This document shows, in pieces, positions 1 through 8,178 of a stretch of 64,000 nt of DNA. This DNA comes from Thermoplasma sp. Lineage in GTDB: Archaea; Thermoplasmatota; Thermoplasmata; Thermoplasmatales; Thermoplasmataceae. Where the stretch lies: contig NZ_VYIJ01000001.1 of NCBI RefSeq assembly GCF_008709555.1, positions 24,809 through 88,808 on the forward strand, read 5' to 3'. The position numbers were made by a program, and so were the translations under genes. Position 1 is the first letter of the stretch; the number at the start of each line of letters is the position of its first letter. The notes below the pieces were generated by a model that had not been told where the DNA came from, did no database searches, and worked only from the letters and a program-made list of their open reading frames with translations.

Positions 1-1
1 C

Positions 2-97
2 GAGCAGGTCCTAACAACGATATCGGTGGAGGCAATACTCAAGGCCATAGCTGAAAAATATCCAGAGGTCGTGAAGGAACTGGAAGACCTCATCTAG
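2..97 (+). CDS. C-terminal end of an unidentified protein (partial)
   Basis: An open frame enters from the left edge and ends at a TAG, leaving 31 C-terminal residues. They are helical and charged (…AIAEKYPEVVKELEDLI). Nothing in them is diagnostic of a family. It converges on the SRP54 gene, and the 150 bases between them are AT-rich with no other gene visible. Confidence 0.55.
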   Translation, partial: EQVLTTISVEAILKAIAEKYPEVVKELEDLI

Positions 98-247
98 GTT
101 TTTAAAAATTTTAAGAATCAAGCGAAGAACATTTCCATTATTTTCTGAGTATTTTTCAACTCAATATCCTGCATTTACATTATCCTTCGGTTTTCTCACA
201 GCGATGATCCTATGTACGTTGATGATTATGGTTGGCCTTTCCAGGGA

Positions 248-1618
248 TCATTCCTTTATACCAAGATCCTCCAGTCCGAAGTTTCCCGATCTGAAATTGG
301 ACTGCAGCATCTTTTTCAGGCCACGGTTCCCCTTCATCATCTTCATGTTGTTCTTCATGGCCTTGAACTCCTTGAGCAGCATTCTCACATCTTCCTCTCT
401 AACTCCTGCTCCCCTGGCAATCCTCGTTATCCTCTTGGCATTGATTATCTCTGGGTTTTCGAGCTCCTCAAATGTCATGGAATCCATTATAACCCTGTAC
501 ATTCTGAGCTTATCCTCGGCGCTCTGTATCTTCGAATCATCAATCTTCTGTGAACCAGGTATCCTTGCAAGCGGTAGCGCATCAACGAGCTTCTTCATGA
601 GCCCGGGCTTGGAGAATTTCTCCCAGACATCGTACATGTCCTTAAGGTTGAATTTGCCGGTCATCAATTTTTCAAAGGATTCTTGTGCCTCCTCTTCGGT
701 TATTTCAGCCTCCTGAACCGTTTCGAACAGGGATTCTAGATCGCCCAAGCCAAGAAGCCTGGACAGGAATTTCTTTGGATCGAATACCTCCAGATCATCC
801 ATGTGTTCGCCTGTACCTATGAAGTATATTGGCACATGTATCTCAGCCACGGCGCTTAGGGCTCCACCTCCCTTGGCTGTCCCATCCATCTTTGTTATTA
901 CTATGCCCGTTACGCCGATCGCATCATTGAACGCCTTGGCCTCTGGGCCAGCCTGCTGCCCCATGGTGGCATCTATTATCATAAGCACTTCGTCTGGGGC
1001 GATCGCATTCTTTATTCTCTTGATCTCGTCAAAGAGTTCGGCATCCATGGAGTCTCTTCCGCTGGTATCTATGATCTTAACGGGCACATCTTTTAGCTGT
1101 TCAAGACCGCGCTTTATCAGCTTCACAGGATCCTTTTCGTTCTGGTCCCCATAGAATTTCGCATTGACCTCCGACGCGATCTGTTTAAGCTGATCATAGG
1201 CCGCATACCTGTGAACGTCCGCAGCTATCAAACCTGAGTTCAACCCCTTCTTGGCGAAGAAGCGGGCGAGCTTGCCGGCTGTCGTTGTCTTACCGTTTCC
1301 GTAGAGACCAACGAGCATTATCGTTTGAGGCTTCAGCTTCACGTTTGATGGTTCTCCCAGTATCTTCAGCAGCTCTTCATATATTATCCGGACCATGTAG
1401 TCCTGATGGGCCATCCCAGCAGGTGGCTTCTCCTCAAGAGCACGTCTTTCAAGTTCTTTGGTAACCTGAATGACCGTCTTTACGTTTACATCGGCCTTAA
1501 GAAGAATGCGTTGCAGATCCTTCGATACCTCCTTTACGGTATCCTTATCGATATAGGTAGATCCCGTGATCTTTCTTATCGTTTCACGCAGAGAGGCCGA
1601 GAAACTTTCAAGAACCAT
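248..1618 (-). CDS. srp54: Signal recognition particle 54 kDa GTPase (SRP54/Ffh)
   Basis: This is the SRP GTPase that binds signal sequences and 7S RNA and docks with FtsY at the membrane. Order: N-terminal helical bundle, G domain with P-loop GLYGNGKTT, DTSGRD and TKMDGTAKGGG, then a methionine-rich M domain. Several motifs depart slightly from the usual archaeal text (GLYGNGKTT for GLQGSGKTT, DVHRYAA for DVxRPAA). The start is placed at the ATG giving MVLESFSASL, matching the family N-terminus. A longer frame reaches 13 residues further up, but a TATA element at 1641-1652 lies about 28 bases ahead of this ATG, as expected for a leaderless mRNA. Length is 456 residues, normal for the family. 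Confidence 0.96.
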   Translation of the reverse strand: MVLESFSASLRETIRKITGSTYIDKDTVKEVSKDLQRILLKADVNVKTVIQVTKELERRALEEKPPAGMAHQDYMVRIIYEELLKILGEPSNVKLKPQTIMLVGLYGNGKTTTAGKLARFFAKKGLNSGLIAADVHRYAAYDQLKQIASEVNAKFYGDQNEKDPVKLIKRGLEQLKDVPVKIIDTSGRDSMDAELFDEIKRIKNAIAPDEVLMIIDATMGQQAGPEAKAFNDAIGVTGIVITKMDGTAKGGGALSAVAEIHVPIYFIGTGEHMDDLEVFDPKKFLSRLLGLGDLESLFETVQEAEITEEEAQESFEKLMTGKFNLKDMYDVWEKFSKPGLMKKLVDALPLARIPGSQKIDDSKIQSAEDKLRMYRVIMDSMTFEELENPEIINAKRITRIARGAGVREEDVRMLLKEFKAMKNNMKMMKGNRGLKKMLQSNFRSGNFGLEDLGIKE

Positions 1619-1640
1619 ATGTATCCATATCGATCTTTGA

Positions 1641-1652
1641 ATATTTAAGTTA
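1641..1652 (-). promoter_or_regulatory. TATA box for srp54
   Basis: On the minus strand this reads AACTTAAATATT, centred about 28 bases before the ATG at 1618. It supports the shorter SRP54 start and a leaderless transcript. Confidence 0.5.
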
Positions 1653-1766
1653 TCCATCCCTGTTCATAATGATGCTGGAAATGCGTTTGGGCCATTTCCA
1701 ACAAACATCAATACGGTTATATCCCCATAAATATATTGGAGAAAAAATCATCGTTATTGGGGCAGA

Positions 1767-2555
1767 TCAGACTACCTCTTTCCTTACAAGTCCCATGTTC
1801 CATTCTTCTGTGCTGTATTTTCTGTTGAAGAGATCATGTGCCATCCTTTCCTCACTTTCCGATATGGTGTCCTCAACGAAATCTATGTGGAGTGTTTCTG
1901 AAAATCCTTTTATAAGGGCATCTCTGACGTCATCTATAGATACATCCACGAAATCCGTTATGTTTGCCACTCTTTCTCTGGTGCTCTTGGCGATCTTGTC
2001 CCTGAATTTCTCGTCCGGCACCTTTAGGACAGCCGATAACATATCCAGATTCGTGTGGACAAGCATAGCCGCATGCCACAGTTTGGCTCCCTTCCTCATG
2101 GCTCCAGCTGCACCCATTATCTTTTTCTCGCCAGCCATTATGTCGGTCTTCTTGTTGACAGGGATCGATACGTCGTTGAGTTCGCCGGGCCTTGCGTCCA
2201 GGCCTATGATCTTAAGGGACTTCACGACGGCCTCGTTCATCATCCTGAACATGGATGTTATATCCATATCGTCGCTGGAACGTACGACTGAGAAGTTTAG
2301 ATCTCCGAGATCGTGATAAACCGCACCTCCACCTGTGTAGCGTCTGGCCAGCATTATCCCATTCTTCCTCATGTAGTCAAGATCAACCTCCTCCTCCGCG
2401 ACCTGGAAATATCCTATTATGACTGATCGATCATGCCTGTAGAACCTCAGTATGGGCTTATCACCATACTGGAAGCTCCGGTATATCGCTTCATCATAGG
2501 CTAGGCTCATTCGCGTATTGCCTAGGGTTTCAAGTAAAAGAAGTCTGCCCTCCAT
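1767..2555 (-). CDS. lplA: Lipoate-protein ligase A, large subunit (LplA)
   Basis: Adenylates lipoate and, with LplB, transfers it to lipoyl domains of 2-oxoacid dehydrogenase E2 proteins. The biotin/lipoate-ligase fold is shown by RRYTGGGAVYHDLGDLNFS and the lysine-containing KKIMGAAGAMR segment. It is 262 residues and lacks the C-terminal accessory domain of bacterial LplA, which is supplied by the adjacent lplB. The ATG at 2555 overlaps the lplB TGA by one base (TGATG), so it is translationally coupled. A GTG one codon earlier is possible. The sequence is nearly the T. acidophilum enzyme as I recall it. Confidence 0.96.
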   Translation of the reverse strand: MEGRLLLLETLGNTRMSLAYDEAIYRSFQYGDKPILRFYRHDRSVIIGYFQVAEEEVDLDYMRKNGIMLARRYTGGGAVYHDLGDLNFSVVRSSDDMDITSMFRMMNEAVVKSLKIIGLDARPGELNDVSIPVNKKTDIMAGEKKIMGAAGAMRKGAKLWHAAMLVHTNLDMLSAVLKVPDEKFRDKIAKSTRERVANITDFVDVSIDDVRDALIKGFSETLHIDFVEDTISESEERMAHDLFNRKYSTEEWNMGLVRKEVV

Positions 2556-2815
2556 CACATCACCTTCAGTGCCTGAACAAAGTCCTCGGGATCAACCCCC
2601 GGGGTTATAACACCCAGATCATAAAACCTCTTTACGACCTCCTGTATATCTTTGATGCTCGTTCCTCTCAGCATATCTTCAAGGCTGGTTATGGAATCCT
2701 CAGGGAACATGAAAAAATCACCTGATATATGAATATCCGTTATCCTGTCTCCATCCACGTCCATCGTGACTCTTATGAGTCCCTTCTTTGCCTTCCAGTT
2801 CTTGCTGTATCTCAT
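2555..2815 (-). CDS. lplB: Lipoate-protein ligase accessory subunit B (LplB)
   Basis: An 86-residue protein equivalent to the C-terminal domain of bacterial LplA. In T. acidophilum LplA/LplB form a heterodimer and LplB is needed for the adenylation step (established for that organism). It reads MRYSKNWKAKKGLI at the start and VDPEDFVQALKVM at the end. I chose the internal ATG at 2815 over one 8 codons upstream, because the TATA-like AGTAATAAATG at 2837-2847 is centred 27 bases ahead of it. It is the first gene of a two-gene operon with lplA. Confidence 0.93.
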   Translation of the reverse strand: MRYSKNWKAKKGLIRVTMDVDGDRITDIHISGDFFMFPEDSITSLEDMLRGTSIKDIQEVVKRFYDLGVITPGVDPEDFVQALKVM

Positions 2816-2836
2816 ACGTTGAACTGAATCGCGTTT

Positions 2837-2847
2837 CATTTATTACT
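2837..2847 (-). promoter_or_regulatory. TATA box for lplBA
   Basis: AGTAATAAATG on the minus strand, centred about 27 bases ahead of the lplB ATG at 2815. Confidence 0.45.
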
Positions 2848-3260
2848 GTTTCGACACCCGTTGAGATACAGCTTGTGAATACATGTGATCTACTCCTCAG
2901 CTGAAGCTTCGGATTTTCCTGCTTCAGCGATCAAACTCGATGTCCATACAAAAAGATCGCAGTTTTCCGTCATTGGAAACCTTATTTGGATCCACATCTG
3001 GAAGCAGGGTTACGGATGTTGCGATCTCCGCAGGCGTTGATTCGGATTTTACCGATCCTACTTATGTATCACACCACTTGGTCTTCGTGGAGGATACAAG
3101 AAAAGGTAGATACATACTTTATGAATATTTCCGTTGAGGGGAGTCCGTGCATCTCAGACCGAGGAGAGTTTTACTGCCTTCCTCAAACCCATAACCCTTC
3201 TATAAATTATAGGTAGGCGTTAAGGCGGATGGCGTCTGCGCATCTCTGGATCATGTAACA
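2848..3260. other. Gene-free divergent intergenic region with a perfect hairpin
   Basis: About 400 bases lie between the divergent lplBA and tyrS promoters. An 8-bp perfect inverted repeat (GCTGAAGC at 2900-2907, GCTTCAGC at 2921-2928, 13-base loop) is the only clear structure. Two overlapping open frames on the plus strand (2940-3137 and 2986-3216) show no recognisable protein signal and no promoter-start spacing. I find no tRNA cloverleaf. Confidence 0.4.
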
Positions 3261-3268
3261 TTTATTAA
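3261..3268 (+). promoter_or_regulatory. TATA box for tyrS
   Basis: TTTATTAA centred 25-27 bases before the adjacent GTG (3289) and ATG (3292) start candidates. Confidence 0.45.
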
Positions 3269-3291
3269 CGGCACCAGCGATAACCGATGTG

Positions 3292-4290
3292 ATGCATTTA
3301 ATCGATAAGATCAGCAAAAATACCCGTGAGATCGTTACGAGGGATGATGCGGAGAAACTTGAAGAGAAGAGGGGGATAAAGTCATACATAGGTATAGAAC
3401 CTTCCGGGATTCCGCATATTGCCACGGCTGTGATGTGGCCAAGGAAACTAGCGGAGATCCAGCATGACATGAAGATCACGGTTCTGCTTGCAGACTGGCA
3501 CGCGATGATAAACAACAAGCTGCATGGAGATCTCGAACTCATCAGGAAGGGTGGTGAAATTCTCAGGAGAACCTTCATGGCGGAGGGCTTGACGGAAGCT
3601 GATTATGTCTGGGCATCGGATCTTGTGAGTTCATCTGAATACTGGAGGATGTTCATAAATACGGCCAAGAAGAGCACCCTCAAGCGCGTCATAAGGGCCC
3701 TTCCCATAATGGGCCGTAGCGAGACGGATGCCGAAAAGGATTTCAGCATGTACCTTTATCCGATAATGCAGGTTACTGATATATTCTATTTAGACGTCGA
3801 CGTGGCCTTTGGCGGTATGGATCAAAGGCATGCACACATGCTGGCAAGGGATATCGCGGAGAAGATGAAGAGGAAGAAAGTAGTATCAGTCCACGGTTTT
3901 CTGCTCAGCAGCCTCAAGGGAAACACCAGGATGGATAATTTCGTAAAGATGTCAAAGAGCGATCCGAATTCAGCGATACTTGTTACCGATGATCTCGAAC
4001 ATATTGAGAAGAAGATAAACGCTGCCTACTGCCCACCACAGCAGGTCGAAGGAAATCCTGTTGCCGAGATAATGAAATACATAATCATACCATACTATGA
4101 AAAGGATATAGAGATATCTGGAGCAAACGGAAAGATCCAGGTTGATGGTGTGGAAATGTTTGAAGGATCGTACCAGAAGGGCGATATTCAACCGCCGGAA
4201 TTGAAGCACACAGTTTCCACTATACTTGATGAGATGATTGATCCTGCAAGGAAATCCTTAGAAGGGATAGATCTGTCAGAATTCCAGTGA
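3292..4290 (+). CDS. tyrS: Tyrosyl-tRNA synthetase
   Basis: Charges tRNA-Tyr. A class I Rossmann synthetase of the archaeal/eukaryotic TyrRS type: the HIGH-like motif is PHIAT at residues 41-45 after YIGIEPSG, YPIMQVTDI and GGMDQRH form the tyrosine pocket region, and KMSKS is at 219-223. There are 332 residues and no anticodon-binding extension of the bacterial type. The start is either the ATG at 3292 or the GTG just before it. It is monocistronic: the next plus-strand gene is separated by a convergent AbrB-like gene. Confidence 0.95.
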   Translation: MHLIDKISKNTREIVTRDDAEKLEEKRGIKSYIGIEPSGIPHIATAVMWPRKLAEIQHDMKITVLLADWHAMINNKLHGDLELIRKGGEILRRTFMAEGLTEADYVWASDLVSSSEYWRMFINTAKKSTLKRVIRALPIMGRSETDAEKDFSMYLYPIMQVTDIFYLDVDVAFGGMDQRHAHMLARDIAEKMKRKKVVSVHGFLLSSLKGNTRMDNFVKMSKSDPNSAILVTDDLEHIEKKINAAYCPPQQVEGNPVAEIMKYIIIPYYEKDIEISGANGKIQVDGVEMFEGSYQKGDIQPPELKHTVSTILDEMIDPARKSLEGIDLSEFQ

Positions 4291-4291
4291 C

Positions 4292-4438
4292 TCATTCTAT
4301 CTTTTCTATCGTGACCCTTCCGTCGTCATCGAAAAAGCCTATGATATCCTCTGGCTTGATATCGAGCCTCTGTATGACCTTCTTTGGTATGGTTATTCGG
4401 AGGGACGAACCCCTGCTCGACACATGCGAAACATCCAT
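4292..4438 (-). CDS. AbrB/SpoVT-type small DNA-binding protein
   Basis: A 48-residue protein: MDVSHVSSRGSSLRITIPKK, then VIQRLDIKPEDIIGFFDDDG and RVTIEKIE. This is the swapped-hairpin AbrB fold with the typical SLRITIPKKV and D-x-I/V-x-F patterns. Such proteins act as dimeric transition-state regulators or as antitoxins. No toxin gene is adjacent, so a free-standing regulator is more likely. It ends one base after tyrS on the opposite strand. The 230-base AT-rich region upstream is shared with the divergent transporter, which is a plausible target. Confidence 0.8.
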   Translation of the reverse strand: MDVSHVSSRGSSLRITIPKKVIQRLDIKPEDIIGFFDDDGRVTIEKIE

Positions 4439-4586
4439 TAATTTTTTTACCGTAATTAGATATCAAAGTCTTAATATTAAGATTTTTTCATTTCTGTAAA
4501 AATTCAATATTTGAAAAAAATGGAATAATTGTTAAAATACAACTTTACCCACGAATTAAAATGTTTTAATAACGTAATTACATATT

Positions 4587-4646
4587 ATGGCAGCAAACGA
4601 TATATCTACACGCTGCATAACCTACCGCATTGAGGAGGCACTCTGA
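4587..4646 (+). other. Possible 19-codon leader ORF ahead of the MFS gene
   Basis: ATG at 4587, 19 codons, TGA ending at 4646. A TATA-like TTTTAATAA near 4564-4572 sits about 20 bases ahead of this ATG, as for a leaderless transcript. Its end contains GAGGAGG. The transporter frame begins in a different phase just downstream. It could be a leader peptide, or reflect a wrong start for the transporter. Weak evidence. Confidence 0.25.
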
Positions 4647-4668
4647 TAACAGTAATTTTGGCGCAGTG

Positions 4669-5802
4669 ATGCGGGACAGGAACGCCAGTCTCATAGGTAT
4701 TATAGAGGGGATGCGAACCTTCTCCGCCTTCCTGCCTATCCCTGTGTTTTCACTATATGCATTCAGATACACAAACTCTGGAATTCTAGCCGGTATTGCA
4801 CTTGGAATTTATGGAATCGCGATGATCTTTTCTCAGATATTCATGGGAACGTTATCTGATACGATTGGGCGGAAGAATGTATCCATTATTTCATCAATTC
4901 TGTTTTCGATCGGAAATCTCATATCATGGCATCCGATGGATATTCAGATCTTGATATTTTCCAGGTTTCTGGCAGGGCTTGGTGCCATAAGCTCTCCATT
5001 GATGGCGCTCCTGAATGAACGTGCAAGCCCTGAAAGAAGGACGGCATATATGGCCTTTGTAGGTACATTCTCAGGTATCGGCATCGTCATTGGCGTGATA
5101 GCAGGTCCTGAGCTTTCTAATTCTCTTGGAATCAATGCTATATTTCTCATATCTACGGTTCTCGGTTTAGTTTCTATACTTCCAATATGGTTGCTGTGCG
5201 AAGGTGATCCTGTGATTAATAGGCACCTCAGAATGAGAGGCGATTTGCCTTTCACATTCTCTTCATTTGTTTCATCATTTTTGCTCTTTGCCATATTTTT
5301 CTTCCTTCCGATTTACTGGAGTTCAGGAACACGGGTTATATCATATGGATCTTTCATTATATTATCCCTCATCCCAGCTGGCCTGATAGGTATATTCATC
5401 AGCATCAGAGCTGGAATGAGAGTGCGTATAGCGACAGTCACGCTGATACTTTTTGCCATATCCGCTGTATCAATGTTTTATTTCAGTGGATTTCTGTATT
5501 CCGTGATGATCGGTTTCTTTGTATTTGCCATCGCATACACCATATTCGAGATATCCTTCATTCCCCTTCTGATCAGGGATCAAAGTGGTGATTACGGCTC
5601 GATCATAGGCTTCTTCAACGGAGGAAGATACGCTGGAGAATTTGCTGGATCTCTGGCCATGGGCACTCTATTCGTTAACTCTAGAATTTTTCATGGTATG
5701 CATGCACTTCTTCTTGTAATTATGCTTATGATTGCATTTTCAATATTATTACTGAATGTTAGATATTCCAAATATGGCAATGTGTTCAATATACACAATT
5801 AA
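4669..5802 (+). CDS. Major facilitator superfamily transporter
   Basis: A multi-pass secondary transporter of about 377 residues with roughly 11-12 hydrophobic segments. The MFS motif A appears between helices 2 and 3 as GTLSDTIGRKN. Substrate is not apparent from the sequence. The N-terminus is uncertain: the open frame runs up to a TTG at 4630, and GAGGAGG at 4632-4638 would be inside it. I place the start at the ATG at 4669 (GTG at 4666 is equivalent), which begins MRDRNASLIGIIEG just before helix 1. It lies upstream of two secreted-protein genes, but those have their own TATA box. Confidence 0.85.
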   Translation: MRDRNASLIGIIEGMRTFSAFLPIPVFSLYAFRYTNSGILAGIALGIYGIAMIFSQIFMGTLSDTIGRKNVSIISSILFSIGNLISWHPMDIQILIFSRFLAGLGAISSPLMALLNERASPERRTAYMAFVGTFSGIGIVIGVIAGPELSNSLGINAIFLISTVLGLVSILPIWLLCEGDPVINRHLRMRGDLPFTFSSFVSSFLLFAIFFFLPIYWSSGTRVISYGSFIILSLIPAGLIGIFISIRAGMRVRIATVTLILFAISAVSMFYFSGFLYSVMIGFFVFAIAYTIFEISFIPLLIRDQSGDYGSIIGFFNGGRYAGEFAGSLAMGTLFVNSRIFHGMHALLLVIMLMIAFSILLLNVRYSKYGNVFNIHN

Positions 5803-5810
5803 ATTTAAAT
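5801..5810 (+). promoter_or_regulatory. TATA box for the secreted-protein pair
   Basis: AAATTTAAAT, overlapping the stop of the MFS gene and centred 27 bases ahead of the ATG at 5832. Confidence 0.5.
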
Positions 5811-5831
5811 AGCCACCTATGATCAAGTTCT

Positions 5832-6407
5832 ATGAATTACAAGAAATTAATTCCTCTCATAGCGGTTGCGCTCCTTCTTCCGACGGTCGCAACGGCCGCC
5901 GTGATAGTTTCAGATAGCTATAGCGTAAGCATTAACACGACGACTAATGGGCTTTATCTTGCTCCAGGGCCAAATTATGATACCGCAAAAAATGCAGGAT
6001 ACATTTATGCACCGGTAATCGGATCTGGCAATACCGCTAATATAACCAGCGGATCCCAGATAATGTTGAATTACACAAAGTACTCTGGAACTGACTTCCT
6101 GATGAACGTGCTTGAGATAAAGGATCTCGGTGTCAACGGTGTGCTGTACCTCAATGGCAGCCTTCCATCTGGAATATCGATCTATGTAAGCAACAACAGT
6201 CAGTCTCACCTTTCATGGAGCAGCGAAGGTTATTCGGTGGTGAATGCCACAACTGGTGCTAGCTCTCATGAATCCCCCTATGCTCCTGGCGATCAAATTA
6301 CACTGAGTGCTGGTCATGTCTATTACATAAGCTTCGTCATAAATGTGATTGGAATATCTTCCTCATCAACGTCTTCAACACTGTATCTGAACTACGCCTA
6401 TGATTAG
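5832..6407 (+). CDS. Secreted protein of unknown function, paralogue 1
   Basis: A 191-residue protein with a Sec signal peptide (lysines at 4-5, hydrophobic core LIPLIAVALLLPTVATAA) and no further membrane helix. The mature part is rich in Ser, Thr, Asn and Tyr with many N-x-S/T sequons and predicted beta strands. It is clearly related to the next gene: both share IGSG-N-S/T, a LYLNGSLPSGI / LWINGSIPSDI block and a final tyrosine-rich LYLNY / LYFSY strand. Probably an exported, glycosylated cell-surface protein. I do not recognise a family. Confidence 0.75.
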   Translation: MNYKKLIPLIAVALLLPTVATAAVIVSDSYSVSINTTTNGLYLAPGPNYDTAKNAGYIYAPVIGSGNTANITSGSQIMLNYTKYSGTDFLMNVLEIKDLGVNGVLYLNGSLPSGISIYVSNNSQSHLSWSSEGYSVVNATTGASSHESPYAPGDQITLSAGHVYYISFVINVIGISSSSTSSTLYLNYAYD

Positions 6408-6951
6408 ATATCTTCTCGTGGCCATCATAGCAATCTCTTTGATGGCCCTTTCCATTTCCGGGGCGATGCCGCCGATAGCTGTATCTAATGAATACGAGAT
6501 GCCAGTCAATGCCCTTTCGGGGAAGGTCTATCTGACGTATGGCCAGAACATAGCAATATTTGGAAACATATCGGTGAACAATACCGCAAATTCATCAACT
6601 ATAGGCAGTGGTTCCACAATATATCTGAACGCTTTTCATTTTTTTGGTTCCTCTATACTTTACGTGTTTGATGCTCTTCAGGTGAACGACTCCTTGCCCA
6701 CAGCATATCAGGCTGTTCTTTGGATAAATGGATCTATACCATCGGACATCTTCATATTTGCCCAGAATAATACCTCAACTTACATACTTTCAGGAAATAA
6801 CAGCTTCAATCTTTCAGTAAATGCCACAGTATTTTTCAGTTTTTATGCCATATCTACCAATGCTGCTCCCCAGAACTTCACTCTCTATTTCAGTTATATA
6901 ATAGATGGTGAAATAGTAATCGAATACACCTATAACTTCGTAATGGATTGA
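6400..6951 (+). CDS. Secreted protein of unknown function, paralogue 2
   Basis: A 183-residue protein with an N-terminal signal peptide (MIRYLLVAIIAISLMALSIS). It is paralogous to the preceding gene, whose last 8 bases it overlaps, so the two form an operon that arose by tandem duplication. The mature part contains repeated sequons and the same WINGSIPSDIFIFAQNN block. No C-terminal anchor is visible. Function unknown. Confidence 0.75.
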   Translation: MIRYLLVAIIAISLMALSISGAMPPIAVSNEYEMPVNALSGKVYLTYGQNIAIFGNISVNNTANSSTIGSGSTIYLNAFHFFGSSILYVFDALQVNDSLPTAYQAVLWINGSIPSDIFIFAQNNTSTYILSGNNSFNLSVNATVFFSFYAISTNAAPQNFTLYFSYIIDGEIVIEYTYNFVMD

Positions 6952-7073
6952 ATGATTTCTGATCTGGCAGTTTCTCGCCGACACGACCAGAATGAAAGAG
7001 AAAATCGAACATATGATGAATGGATACATTATTATATGGGTATGAATGCAGGATTTTCATTTTCAGCAAAAGA

Positions 7074-7085
7074 ATTATTTACATA
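7074..7085 (+). promoter_or_regulatory. TATA box for ftsZ
   Basis: TTATTTACATAA centred 26 bases before the ATG at 7104. It supports the shorter FtsZ start. Confidence 0.45.
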
Positions 7086-7103
7086 AGGGATTATAGTAGC
7101 CAT

Positions 7104-8141
7104 ATGGTCGACCAGAACGAAAGCACTGAGGACATCTGGACGAAGGACGAAGACCTCACAAGGATAATCGAAGACCGCAATTTCAGGATAAAGGTATTTG
7201 GGTTCGGAGGTTCAGGTTCGAATACGATCAACAGGCTCATGAGGGAAAATCTTGTCGGAGTAAAGCTCATCGCATGCAATACAGATGCTGCGCATCTTCT
7301 CCGTATAAGATCTCATGCGAAGATCCTTCTCGGAAAGAATCTGACAAGGGGCCTCGGCGCGGGTGCAGATCCAACCATAGGTGAAATGGCAGCGAAGGAG
7401 TCAGAGAGTGAGATCCTCAGGCACATAGACGAAACAAGTATTGTGTTCATAACGGCCGGCTTCGGTGGTGGTACCGGCACGGGTGCAGCTCCGTACGTTG
7501 CCAAGCTTGCAAAAGATCGTGGCGCCCTTACCATAGCCTTCGCTACCTTGCCATTCAGTTCAGAGGGTTATGTGAGAATGAAGAATGCAGCAGAGGGCAT
7601 AAGGAAACTGGTCAAGAACAGCGATGCCGCCATCGTCATACCCAACGACAAGCTCATAGAGAAGTATAATGATGTACCCGTGTACAAGGCATTCAAGTTC
7701 GAAGATGAAGTGATAGCCACTGGAATAAAAGGTATAACGGATCTCATAATGAACACGGGCACCATAAACCTCGACTTCAACGATCTGCGGAAGGTCATGA
7801 AGGATGCTGGCTATGCTGCGATAGGAATGGGATCATCGAATCAGGCGGTCAACGACAGGATTGTTGAGGCGCTTGAGAGAGCCCTGGATTCTCCGTTCAT
7901 GGATTATGATATATCGCATGCAAAGGGCGCAATAGTAAACGTTACAGGTGGTAGGGATCTGCAGCTTCAGGAGGCCCAGCAGGCTGCCGACATGCTCAGG
8001 AAGAAGATATCCAGGGACGCCACCATAATGTGGGGTACGGTTATAGACGAGAATATGCGCAGCGGTGTTCGTATTCTCATAATAGTCTCCGGCATAAGGC
8101 CCAACTTCAAATTAGATCAGGATCTAGAGGAGGTAAGATGA
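7104..8141 (+). CDS. ftsZ: Cell division GTPase FtsZ
   Basis: Tubulin-family GTPase that assembles the division ring. Visible motifs: N-terminal IKVFGFGGSGSNTINRL, tubulin signature GGGTGTGAAP at residues 121-130, and the T7 synergy loop NLDFND at 222-227 containing the catalytic aspartate. The protein is 345 residues and ends shortly after the globular core, with no long acidic tail. A longer frame begins at 7020, but its extra 28 residues are unlike FtsZ, and the TATA box fits the ATG at 7104. Confidence 0.97.
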   Translation: MVDQNESTEDIWTKDEDLTRIIEDRNFRIKVFGFGGSGSNTINRLMRENLVGVKLIACNTDAAHLLRIRSHAKILLGKNLTRGLGAGADPTIGEMAAKESESEILRHIDETSIVFITAGFGGGTGTGAAPYVAKLAKDRGALTIAFATLPFSSEGYVRMKNAAEGIRKLVKNSDAAIVIPNDKLIEKYNDVPVYKAFKFEDEVIATGIKGITDLIMNTGTINLDFNDLRKVMKDAGYAAIGMGSSNQAVNDRIVEALERALDSPFMDYDISHAKGAIVNVTGGRDLQLQEAQQAADMLRKKISRDATIMWGTVIDENMRSGVRILIIVSGIRPNFKLDQDLEEVR

Positions 8142-8178
8142 TAGGTTAATGATAATTACTATAATGTAATATCCATTC

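Noticed and set aside
2940-3216. Two overlapping plus-strand frames in the lplB-tyrS gap
   Set aside because: No family, no promoter-start spacing, and the two frames overlap in different phases. They could be a decayed gene but not a supported CDS.
4292-4438. AbrB-like protein as antitoxin of a toxin-antitoxin pair
   Set aside because: Neighbouring genes are tyrS and an MFS transporter. No PIN or other toxin gene is adjacent.
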